Both the position numbers and the translations under genes were made by a program. 64,000 nucleotides of DNA from Ypsolopha sequella (taxonomy: Eukaryota; Arthropoda; Insecta; Lepidoptera; Ypsolophidae). This document shows, one piece after another, positions 53,131-62,300 of this stretch. Location: positions 28,089,221 to 28,153,220 of the forward strand of contig OW203986.1 of assembly GCA_934047225.1 (NCBI GenBank). Reading direction: 5' to 3'. The notes under the pieces were generated by a model. The model made no database searches, was not told the origin of the DNA, and worked only from the letters and a program-made list of their open reading frames with translations. Every line of letters begins with the position of its first letter. Within the stretch, counting starts at the first letter, position 1.

Positions 53131-53637
53131 GGTTCCGTACCTAAAAGGTACAAAAGGAACCTTTATGGTGAGACTCCGTTTTCCGTCCGTCCGTATGTCA
53201 CAGACTCATAACTTTAGCACCGTTATAGATTATATATATATACATGAAAGGCAGAAAAATACCATTAATTCGTCCACGTATCACAGTGTAAAAATATATA
53301 AAAATTTGAAATGGTTCAAAATATTTCCAAAACAAAAGTGCGGAAAATAAAAAATATTATCCTAAAAATACAATATGGGTATCAAATTGTAGATATTTAT
53401 TAAAGAACTGATTGTAAAAATATATACTTTTATTACTATATTTACTGGCACTGGTTTCGAGAAATCTTTAAATAACCACAAAAATATGTATGTCCCCCAT
53501 ATAAAATATGTGTTTACGTAAAGATTACAAGAAAATTAAAGCGGTTGAGAAATTCACGAAAAAAAATGACAATTAAATTTACCATCCACAATACGGAGCC
53601 GATAGGTACGCGAGTCTGACTCGCACTTGGCCGGTTT
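53131..53637 (+). mobile_element. GGGTTCCGTACC repeat, second subfamily, copy 3
   Basis: GGGTTCCGTACCTAAAAGGT, GGTGAGACTCCGTTTTCC, CATATGTCACAGACTCATAA-like block, interior ATATATATACAT, and an end ACGCGAGTCTGACTCGCACT plus TGGCCGG and a T-run. Confidence 0.7.
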
Positions 53638-53804
53638 TTTATTTTATTCATAGACAGAGCATTGCGAAGGGCCCCAGATACATCGCTTGTTGTACGCCGT
53701 TTGCATTATTGAGCAGTTCCTTGCTTATTTCTTCAATTTCCTTGTGGTTTACATATAAGTATGTGAACTTCGTGTACATTGAGGTCTTTTGTTTCTGTCG
53801 TTTT

Positions 53805-53972
53805 GTTTCTGGGGTACTAGCGTGTACTTGGTATCGACTCGACATCGATTCGATAAATAAAAATGAAAAAATAAATAAAAATAAAAATTTCATGGCAATA
53901 AGGGTTATCGTTTAGAATTTATCGATTCTATCTGTCAAATTTATCTAATCGACGTATACGTGCTCGCATAGC
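53805..53972 (-). repeat. Inverted repeat I, right copy
   Basis: Reverse complement of 50423-50582, ending TACGTGCTCGCATAGC. The two copies enclose about 3.2 kb that includes family H copy 3 and the 799-bp element. Confidence 0.7.
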
Positions 53973-54056
53973 TGTACCGTTTATATGTATAAGTACAGCG
54001 GTAGCTCAGTCGCTAGGATCTTGAAACCCGGGTTCACTCTGCAATGAGCGCTGATA

Positions 54057-54163
54057 AGGCCCTTAATATCGCCAAATGGGGACTTTCTAAAGCCTACTCC
54101 TCTTTTATGGCCAAACCAAAAATATTGAAAAAATGTATTATGGATTATCAACTCTAGGAAAAC
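54057..54163 (+). repeat. Repeat X, left part (interrupted)
   Basis: GGCCCTTAATATCGCCAAATG ... TTATGGATTATCAACTCTAGG corresponds to the reverse complement of about 12430-12530. The remainder of the same repeat continues at 56990. Confidence 0.7.
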
Positions 54164-54166
54164 ATA
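54164..54166. repeat. ATA target duplication (left)
   Basis: ATA at 54164-54166 recurs at 56987-56989. The unoccupied relative at 12 kb has one copy (AACATATGCAAC). Confidence 0.7.
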
Positions 54167-55010
54167 TAGTTGGCTTGCAAGTGTACATCCGTGGGATTCT
54201 TGATGATACAAGTATGGGTGTGGTATCAATCTCTTTGTTATGACATGGAGAATCAGTAATTGGATGGTGGACAATGACCACTCGTGTCAGATTGAAGTTA
54301 TAAGCAAAAAACAAAATGGCCGCCGCTCTGCCGTAGATGATACTGGTTTTTTATGTTTATCTCGTAAAATACAGTATTTACGACAAACTGATTTATGATA
54401 AAAGTATTCAGTATTAAATTCTACACAAAACATGTTCCTACAATATTTTGTGTACGGCTGACCCTTAACATAGAAATTCTGTATTTAAGATTCAATTCTC
54501 TGAATTAGTACCAAGATATTAAGAAGTAACTATAACGGCTATGTTTCAACTTTTAGTTATGAGGAATGTACACTAATAGTTTATTATATGCATAAACGTA
54601 TTCTGAAAGACATTATGATACCTTCAAAATCATTGGATTTTCTATAAGAGTGAAGTTACTTAGAATTTTGCAATTAAATTTTTCTAACTTCACTTTATGG
54701 AAAATACAGTTATTTTTAAGCTACCATTATGTCATTAACAATACGTTTATGCATCAATTAAAGTTTTCGTAGTCATTGTTCTTTGCTAAATGTTGTCTAT
54801 TGGCCGTTATAATATTAGAATTTCGGAGAATCGACCCTTAAATAAGGAATTTATGATTTTATTTTCCAAAAAGTGCAAAGAATGTTGTTTATATTTTTTA
54901 TTTGTTAATAGATAAATGCTAAGTTTTCAATTGTATCACATTATCCAAGACATTATTCGACTTCAAAGTAACAAATACCAAATATGGTTTATCAATTACA
55001 ATCTCCGTCA

Positions 55011-55442
55011 TCATAAACCGTCTTCACTTTCTATAGCTGATTCATTGCATTCATCTATGTCTTCTGTATCCTTAGAGTTTTCATATACTTCTGGATCACC
55101 TTCACATCTATACATTTCTGTGCACTTTAGTCCATACATAAGACAGGTGCATGGTGGACAACAGCGACGTAGGGAGCACGTGCAACTACAAAGCATGAAG
55201 GCATGAAATCCAGGGAGAGCAGCAGTCTTGAGTAATCCCAGTGACTTGTGGATAGGAGCTATGTCAACAAACCTTTTCATTCCCTGCCCAAAGAAAATTC
55301 CAAACTGTGATGTCATTTGAGGAAATCGCCTTAAGGCTAAAACCATAACATCTGTGTCTGGAGAATAAACGTGCGTTGTTCTGTATCCTTGTTGTGATAT
55401 GTATACTCTGTGAAGTATGATTTTTGTATCTGCTTTTTCCTG
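55011..55442 (-). pseudogene. Element protein, left copy: acidic motif, deleted middle, Cys-rich tail
   Basis: Minus-strand frame starting inside the loop. It shows QEKADTKIILH, then HVYSPDTDVMVLALRRFP, then KSLGLLKTAALPGFHAF. It then jumps by internal deletion to LCSCTCSLRRCCPPC, a GLKCTEMYRCEG stretch and an acidic tail ESEDGL. The ADTK...H and SPDTDV pair recalls a widespread, largely uncharacterised animal protein family with EADT and DTDVLVLA motifs that may have a PIN/XPG-like nuclease fold; this comes from memory and is unproven. The deletion removes the SGSDVTGSF-WWK region kept in the right copy. Two cysteines of the tail are replaced by Tyr relative to the right copy. Not expected to work. 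Confidence 0.6.
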
Positions 55443-55449
55443 TGTGGTC

Positions 55450-56151
55450 CGAAGTCACAAGTCACTGGGATTACTCAAGACTGTTGCTCTCCCTGGACTT
55501 CATGCCTTATCTGGTTCAGATGTCACTGGGTCATTTGCCAGTAAAGGGAAGCTTCATTGGTGGAAAACATTAAATTCCGTCAATGATGATTTACTAGAGG
55601 CCTTAGCAAAGCTTGGTACAACACCCACTCTTCTAGACGATGCCAGAAATGCTTTGGAGTCTTTTGTTTGTCAATTATATATTCCAAAAACTACAATGAC
55701 TGAGATTGGAGATGTGCGATGGTGGCTTTTCACAAAAAAAACAATGTCAAGATGAAAATCTTCCACCAACAAAAGCTGCTCTAACTCCTGCACTGTTGAG
55801 AACTCATCTTCAGGCCCTTGAGTGGAATCAAGATATCCAACCAAACCCGGTCATACCATCACCACTCAGTTTCGGATGGACTACGTTGGAGGAACATTTG
55901 AACCAATCGCGTGCACCTCACCATGTGTTCCAGATCTTATGGCAGAGCTTTGTAGTTGCACGTGCTCCCTACGTCACTGTTGTCCACCATGCACCTGTCT
56001 TATGTATGGACTAAAGTGCACAGAAATGTGTAGATGTGAAGGTGATCCAGAAGTATGTGAAAACTTTAAGGATACAGAAGACATAGATGAATGCAATGAA
56101 TCAGCTATAGAAAGTGAAGACGAGGTTTATGATGATGGAGACTGTAATTGA
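55450..56151 (+). pseudogene. Element protein, right copy: C-terminal half, two frameshifts
   Basis: Starts at the loop edge with HKSLGLLKTVALPGLHALSG, then SDVTGSFASKGKLHWWKTL, and continues to RWWLFTKK. An A8 run near 55734 shifts the frame; QDENLPPTKAAL ... PSPLSFGW follows in the next frame. Near 55870-55890 the original frame resumes with a GGTFEPIACTSPCVPDLMAEL stretch, a cysteine-rich tail (CSCTCSLRHCCPPC, GLKCTEMCRC) and an acidic end. The cysteine spacing suggests a metal-binding module. The N-terminal acidic motifs exist only once, in the loop on the other strand, so neither copy is complete. Function in the element (transposase or accessory) is unknown. Confidence 0.65.
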
Positions 56152-56989
56152 TAAACTATATTTGGTATTTGTTACTTTGAAGTCTAATAATGTCTTGGAT
56201 AATGTGATACAATTGAAAACTTAGCATTTATCTATTAACAAATAAAAAATACAAACAACATTCTTTGCACTTTTTGGAAAATAAAATCATAAATTCCTTA
56301 TTTAAGGGTCGATTCTCCGAAATTGTAATATTATAACGGCCAACAGACAACATTTTGCAAAGAACAATGACTACGAAAAGTTTACTTAATGCATAAACGT
56401 ATTGTTAATGACATTATGGTAGCTTAAAAATAACTGTATTTTCCATAAAGTGAAGTTAGAAAAATTGAATTACAAAATTCTAAGTAACTTCACTCTTATA
56501 GAAAATCCAATTATTTTGAAGGTATCATAATGTCTTTAAAAATACGTTTATGCATATAATAAACTATTAGTGTACATTCCTCATAACTAAAAGTTGAAAC
56601 ATGGCCGTTATAGTTATTTCTTAATATCTTGGTACTAATTCAGAGAATTGAATCTTAAATACAGAATTTCTATGTTAAGGGTCAGCCGTACACAAAATAT
56701 TGTAGGAACATGTTTTGTGTAGAATTTAATACTGAATACTTTTATCATAAATCAGTTTGTCGTAAATACTGTATTTTACGAGATAAACATAAAAAACCAG
56801 TATTATCTACGGCAGAGCGGCGGCCATTTTGTTTTTTGCTTATAACTTCAATCTGACACGAGTGGTCATTATCCACCATCCAATTACTGATTCTCCATGT
56901 CATAACGAAGAGATTGATACCACTCCCATACTTGTATCATCAAGAATCCCACGGGACATAGTATTTGTACACTTGCAGGCGCACTAATA

Positions 56990-57384
56990 TGCAACATTTT
57001 TCTTTTTCGTACCACCAAAACCTATATATGAAAAATTGTTTCAACTGAATGGTGTTTTTTGGCTTGAATTTCCTACTGCTCCTAAGCGGCATAGGTGATT
57101 TAATTTAATTATGCTTTGATAAATAGATAAACTTGATAGCTATAAATATAACATAGAATTATTCAATCGAACAATGACGCCCATGTGAAAAGTATTATTT
57201 TCTCCTATTTTGCCCTTTCAAGGACGCAGCGAGCGTCGTAACAGCCACCACGCATTGTGCACTGATTTGAACGTTATTTCAATGTCGTTTCCATCGATAT
57301 TAATACAGACAAACCTTATTAACCTTATTTCGACTTTATTACCGTTGATTTTTGTACCGATACACATCGAGCTGCTAATTTGGC
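56990..57384 (+). repeat. Repeat X, right part (interrupted)
   Basis: GCAACATTTTTCTTTTTCGT, AATAGATAAACTTGATAGC and GGACGCAGCGAGCGTCGTAA follow the reverse complement of 12061-12425. Confidence 0.7.
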
Positions 57385-57604
57385 AGGAGTATGCGCCTTA
57401 GTACTACTTTTTTACGCCTAAACAGGCTCAAATAAAGGTATTAAAAATAACGGCTTTTCTACGTATTTACCAGCTGGGTGCCGCCAGTGACCGGACGGTT
57501 TTGATGGCATGGCATGCTCAGTTGGATCCTTTTTGGACTATAAAAGTCATTACTATTAAAATATTCAAAAGTTAAAACGGATTTCACTCACTTTTTTCCG
57601 TTTT

Positions 57605-57921
57605 TAGGGTTCCGTACCCAATGGGTAACCAACGGAACCCTATTACTAAGACTCCGCTGTCCGTCAGTCTGTCCGTCTGTCTGTCCGTTTTTCCGTCTGT
57701 CACCAGGCTGTATCTCAGGAACCGTGATAGTTAGACAGTTGAAATTTTCACATATGATGTACATATTTCTGTTGCCGCTATAACAGCAAATACTAAAAAA
57801 CAGAATAAAATAAATATTTAAGGGGGCTCCCATGCAACAGTCATGTTTTTTTTTGCCGTTTTTATGGATAATGGGACGGAGCCTTTCGTGCGCGAGTCCG
57901 ACTCGCACTTGGCCGGTTTTT
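57605..57921 (+). mobile_element. GGGTTCCGTACC repeat, copy 4
   Basis: Complete copy: GGGTTCCGTACCCAATGGG, CCCTATTACTAAGACTCCGC, GTCTGTC runs, GTCACCAGGCTGTATCTCAG, GCGCGAGTCCGACTCGCACT and TGGCCGG followed by T's. Confidence 0.8.
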
Positions 57922-58029
57922 AAAATATTTATGTTGTCAACTCACCCTAATTTTAATGAAAGTAAGTAAGTACATGTAAGAAAGTCGTTATTGAATTTTT
58001 TGATGCAGAAAAAAGTTAACATGGTTTTC

Positions 58030-58245
58030 TTATTTCTAAAAATAAATATTATTAGAGTGCATTACAAACTAGAAAAGATCAATCAGAAACAAACCCAAAA
58101 ACAAGAATTTGAAAAAATTTCCCGGGCCAGGATTCGAACCTGCGACCTCTTGTTATCTTGTCTTGATAAAAAGAGGTCGCAGGTTCGAATCCTGGCCCGG
58201 GGTATTCATAGCGATGGATTTCTAAAAATAAACATAATCTAAAAA
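58030..58245. mobile_element. SINE S1 heads in inverted (head-to-head) arrangement
   Basis: On the left a minus-oriented S1 body (TGCATTACAAACTAGAAAAG) leads into a B-box arm. Positions 58121-58151 and 58171-58201 are perfect 31-bp inverted copies of each other, containing GGTTCGAATCCTGGCCCGGG. On the right the plus-oriented S1 tail follows (GTATTCATAGCGATGGATTT, AATAAACATAATC). It is not a functional tRNA. Confidence 0.75.
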
Positions 58246-58579
58246 TAAAGTTCATTTTATCCTTCCGAAATAGCAGGAAAAGTAAAAGAAAATATAAAGG
58301 ACATAAATAAGGATCATGACCTCGCTTTTTACGCATCATAGGAAGCTGTCCTTGATTTTTGTTTATGCGTTATGTCTTTGCCAAGAGAGCTTTGTTCTGT
58401 GAAATAGTATAGTTTATTTATAGCTTTTGCTAAAACTGTATGTACTATTGGGAATTATAAATTTAACGAAACAGCATAAAAATATAATTTGATTAAATTA
58501 TTTTAATGCGTCACTTTCGAGTTTATCATAGAGCTACAAGGATCTTTTGGAACAAAAAATATTTTCAATCTCTACCGTC

Positions 58580-59110
58580 ATCGAGAAGTTTTCATATTAT
58601 ATATATATATATACATGGGTTTCTTTGAAATTCGACCTATATCTTGAAAGGGGTTATACTAGAGATCATTTCCAACAAATGATGCCTAACAACTAGGTGT
58701 TGACAATGATCAATTTTTTTTCAAATAAAACACGTCGGTAATTCAAAATTACAAAATGAAAATGGTTTCTTTCCACTTAAGACCTTTTACTTCTGAGATT
58801 ATGGGAATTCTGGGCATATATATTTTTTATAAATGACAACTCATTTATCATTAATCAGAAAAATAACAAATAAGTGCCGAGGGAGGAATCATTATTTTTG
58901 AATAATTTGTTTTTCGTTACCAGTCTGAAAGTTTGAAAAATATCTTAAAAACCTTCGTAACTCGGAGACCATTTATTTTCGACCCCTAGTCGATAGGACT
59001 TAATCTGTTGGAAATGATCTCTAGTAAAACTGTAGATCGAATTTCAGAATTTTCAAATTTCATTTTTTCGAATTTTATAATATGATATATAATATATATC
59101 ATATGAAAAC
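58580..59110. repeat. Large imperfect inverted repeat with AT-rich ends
   Basis: GTTTTCATATTATATATATA ... AAATTCGACCTATATCTTG ... ACTAGAGATCATTTCCAACA at the left; TGTTGGAAATGATCTCTAGT ... AGATCGAATTTCAG ... ATATATATCATATGAAAAC at the right. Probably a TIR element of about 530 bp. Non-coding. Confidence 0.65.
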
Positions 59111-59194
59111 TTATTATATAAATTACGTTTTTATATATATCTATATAAATATATATATGCGCAATTTTAAATGAAATGGGTTATTATATAAGTA

Positions 59195-59480
59195 TGTTTA
59201 CTGAGGCCAAAACTACAATTTTTGTCTGTCTGTAGTTAAAATGCTCCATTTCAACTCGAGAACCCCTCAACGGATATGGATGCGGTTCTTTTTATTACAT
59301 AGTAGTGATCCTGGTCAACAATAAGGGGTGTTGATAAAATAACCGCCAAGCCGAAAACTTCCAAAGCGAAGCCGCGAGCAAAGATAGACTGACGAAGTGC
59401 TATTTTTTACTATAGACGGGTGGACAGACAGGCAGCCTCGCACAACGGGCTTCTGTTTTTGTGATGGAACCCTGAAAACT
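59195..59480 (+). repeat. Probable interspersed repeat fragment
   Basis: TTTGTCTGTCTGTAGTTAAA, GAGAACCCCTCAACGGATAT, AAGCGAAGCCGCGAGCAAAG and a GGAACCCTGAAAAC end are words common in lepidopteran interspersed repeats (from memory). No second copy is in the window. Confidence 0.4.
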
Positions 59481-60250
59481 TACATTTTATAGTAATATAC
59501 GGTTAAGAGGCGTCGTTACGCGCAAACCTCCATACAAACGCTGTCACCACATTGTGAGGTGTCTATGAAATGTTATTATAATATTTTAGGCTGAGACTTA
59601 GACAAGATAACACTGGACCAGTTTTAGGCGTATTTCCACATACAGTCGGTTCTGCCACGTTTGGTGGGGGACGAGGTAACCACCCTTACATAACCGAATC
59701 ATGTTTCTACAAACGCACCCACATGCAATTTGCACACCTGCAACACAAATTTACGTAAATACGTACGGTCTTTGAATGTGTGCGTTAAATTTAATAGAGT
59801 TTTGAACACGTTTATCGATAAATACATTACTGACACCATTCCATCAGAATCTGTTCAGGTGGACAAAATCTTCTCTATATCTACATATAAAATGCAACAT
59901 CTGTCTGTGTGTCTGTATGGACGCTTGCTTATAACTTGGGAACATCTCATTGGATTTTGATGCAATTTTCATTGTAACGTAGTTTCTTGAGGAAGGTATT
60001 AGGCTATGTATCATCACGGTATGATATTGTTAGATACAGGCGGCTGATGGTCTGCAGGTCTTTGGTCAGGAGTCACGAAAGAAATGTAAACCATGATTTA
60101 ATCACTTCAGCACAAAGTTGCAAAACACAATGGCAGCGCCGCTCAGTTACAGCCTTTTATATCCACCGTGCGCGCGCAGCCGTCGCTGACTCAAACTGTT
60201 GCCACGCTCGTCCGGCAGGGGCGCTCCGTCATCTTGAGTTGCAAACAATA
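59481..60250. other. No gene seen
   Basis: Unassigned. The frame at 59987-60286 is repeat-rich and lacks domains. Confidence 0.3.
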
Positions 60251-60516
60251 TATAAGGTCTTTCACTTTAAATTGAAAGTAATTTAGGAGGTGATTCAGTA
60301 TCGTTAATACATCACATTCCACTGCAAAGCACATTTTTTTGCGCGAACTTTTTTTTCACTTCTCAGTACAAAGTGGTCCGATCAGCTGACTCAGTTTGTA
60401 TGGACAAGTGAAGAAAAAGTTCGCGCAAAAAAAAGTACTTTGCAGTGGAATGTGATGTATTAACGATACTGAATCACCTCCTAAATTACTTTCAATTTCA
60501 ATTGAAAGACCTTATA
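60251..60516. mobile_element. Near-perfect palindromic MITE
   Basis: TATAAGGTCTTTCA at the left and TGAAAGACCTTATA-like at the right, with paired arms through TAATTTAGGAGGTGATTCAG, TATCGTTAATACATCACATT, CCACTGCAAAG and GCGCGAACTTTTTTTTCACTT. The loop is about 35 bp. TATA-like sequence at both edges may include a target duplication. Confidence 0.8.
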
Positions 60517-60740
60517 TAATATATAATATTATAAGATACAATTAACATTTAATTTCTTCAGATAACTTAAATTTATCTGAGATTGAAAACATTTATGGGG
60601 ATAGATCTATTTATTAGTCATTAACAAACAAGAAATTATTAAAATTTTAAAACTGATTGTCTTTTATCGATAACTACCATCGATAATAACTGATACATGC
60701 CTAGCTATTCCCGACGAGGCTACATGGCAGCTTGTTTGGA

Positions 60741-61136
60741 GCAGCGAGACTATTTAGCGAGACTATTGTGTTGCCATAGTTTTTAAGTTCTGATTTTTAG
60801 GTAAATTCTTAAGTTTTAGAAAAAATATAGTTGTTGAATTTTTCGAGCAAGTAGATTTATAATAGATTTAGTAATATTTTCAGTAAAAATATTAATTAAC
60901 TATTGCTTATATTGCTGCCTACGATGAATAAATTGAAATTAGTTTTAGAAAAATAAAAATAACAGTGGATTCGGTACAAGAAAATTATAAATACTTAAAT
61001 TTTGTTGTACACTTTATGAAATAGTAGCATATTTCTCAACACAAAAATCAAGTTAAGGTGAATTAATGTTAAGGTATTGATGAATTTCTAGGTAATTTTT
61101 TGTAGTAGTTGGCAACACCAAAAATAGTCTCGCTGC
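60741..61136. mobile_element. MITE-like element with GCAGCGAGACTATTT ends
   Basis: 396 bp bounded by GCAGCGAGACTATTT and inverted AAATAGTCTCGCTGC. TGTTGCCA and TGGCAACA lie just inside. In the left arm the AGCGAGACTATT word is duplicated. AT-rich interior, non-coding. Confidence 0.65.
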
Positions 61137-61153
61137 GGCGCATTCCTGAATGG

Positions 61154-61212
61154 TGACGTAGGCGTACTCCCTACGAGACTAAGTTAGTCTCGTAGGGAGT
61201 ACGCCTACGTCA
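61154..61212. repeat. Perfect 59-bp palindrome
   Basis: 29-bp arms from TGACGTAGGCGTACTCCCTA to CTAA, around a single G, with exact complementarity. It contains GACGTAGG and CGAGACTAA words like the neighbouring MITE ends. Confidence 0.9.
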
Positions 61213-61752
61213 TCGTGAAGAAGTTATGGCGCCAAATATGAATTTTATACATTTTCAAAAATGTTGGATATGAGTAAATTACGAATGAAATAACCAAAAA
61301 TATACTTACAAGTGAAATGTAACACCATCTTTTTGTAAATTTGATGTGTTAGACATTTTTTTGCACCCATACACAGCACAAAACGGCATTTTTCTCGGAG
61401 CTCTTTATGCAAAGACGTTCGGGAATCGTATGACAGAAATGGCGGCTGAACTAGTTTTATATAACGCGTTAGATATAGAATCTCATACCTTTGGCAGAGG
61501 GGAACGCCTGTTAAAGGCGCCTCCTTTGGTATATTCTCTAAGGGCTGAGATTATTAACATAATCTATGTAAATCTTTGTTTAAGTTGAACTAAAAATCGT
61601 GAAATTTGTGTAATATCTTAACAAAAAACTCCTAAAATACGTAAATTTAACGTTTTTTTTTTACTAAAAATAGTAAAGTTTTTAGATAAAATCAAAAATA
61701 AATACGAATCAAACATCGAATATGTAATCTAGATCAGCAATAACAAAAAATA
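61213..61752. other. No gene supported
   Basis: The 80-residue frame at 61346-61588 has no recognised domain. Rest AT-rich. Confidence 0.3.
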
Positions 61753-61955
61753 ATGTTTGAAAACGTCCACAGTCTTGCCAAAAAGTGGTTTCTCCTGAAA
61801 CAAGTTTTCAATGTTGCACCCGCGACGAAATCGGCACGATTGTATTGCTCTCGCAAGTTTCATGGAGCGTGCACCTTATAGCGAAATGAAACAGCATGAT
61901 ATTTGGCCACGCCCACAGCTGAGTTGGTCGCTTCATGATGTCTGTTCTTAATTAC
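61753..61955. repeat. Dispersed repeat Y, copy 2
   Basis: Inverted match to 14515-14705 (TGTTTGAAAACGTCCACA ... GCGAAATGAAACAGCATGAT ... GTCTGTTCTTA). Confidence 0.65.
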
Positions 61956-62209
61956 AGTTATGGCTTCATATCACAAAGGCTCGGCTTAACAATGTTTGTG
62001 AGGAGCTAACGAACGCGCTAATGAACATGCAGTGGGTGGATGTACCATCAAAGACAGCGTTGCTGACCCTATTTTCACTCATATTACCAGTGGGGTACAA
62101 GTAGACAGTGGCTCGCGGGTTTTTCTTCCATAGCTTCTTGTTTGTTGTAGCTTTCTACGCATTTTGTGGTAATTTTGCCATCCTTTATGCCCGAAGAACG
62201 GCGATAGGG

Positions 62210-62300
62210 CTCACCAGCCCGTTGGGACGTTAATAATCGCCGGTGAAACGTGGGTGTATCGATTGTGGGCTCTTACTTGCATTTCATAGTTCACACTCGG
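62210..62300 (+). mobile_element. SINE S2 body fragment
   Basis: CCGTTGGGACGTTAATAATC, GCCGGTGAAACG and CTTGCATTTCATAGTTCACA match the body of the S2 SINE at 21.1-21.4 kb. Head and tail are missing. Confidence 0.65.

Larger units (their letters stand above)
54167..56986. mobile_element. 2.8-kb head-to-head palindromic DNA element
   Basis: Ends TAGTTGGCTTGCAAGTGTAC and the inverse of TAGTGCGCCTGCAAGTGTAC. Left arm about 54167-55254, loop 55255-55454, right arm about 55455-56986. The arms match closely by eye, except for about 446 bp (55507-55952) lost from the left arm. Each arm carries the C-terminal half of the same protein on opposite strands, plus a nested hairpin (about 54480-54850 and 56290-56680). 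The flanking ATA duplication and the empty relative at 12 kb show it inserted as a unit. A 3-bp duplication with terminal inverted repeats means a cut-and-paste DNA element; the superfamily is not identified. Confidence 0.75.

Noticed and set aside
54167..56986. Assignment to CACTA or PIF/Harbinger from the 3-bp duplication
   Set aside because: The termini start TAGT and not CACT, and the duplication is ATA, not TWA; no diagnostic transposase is visible.
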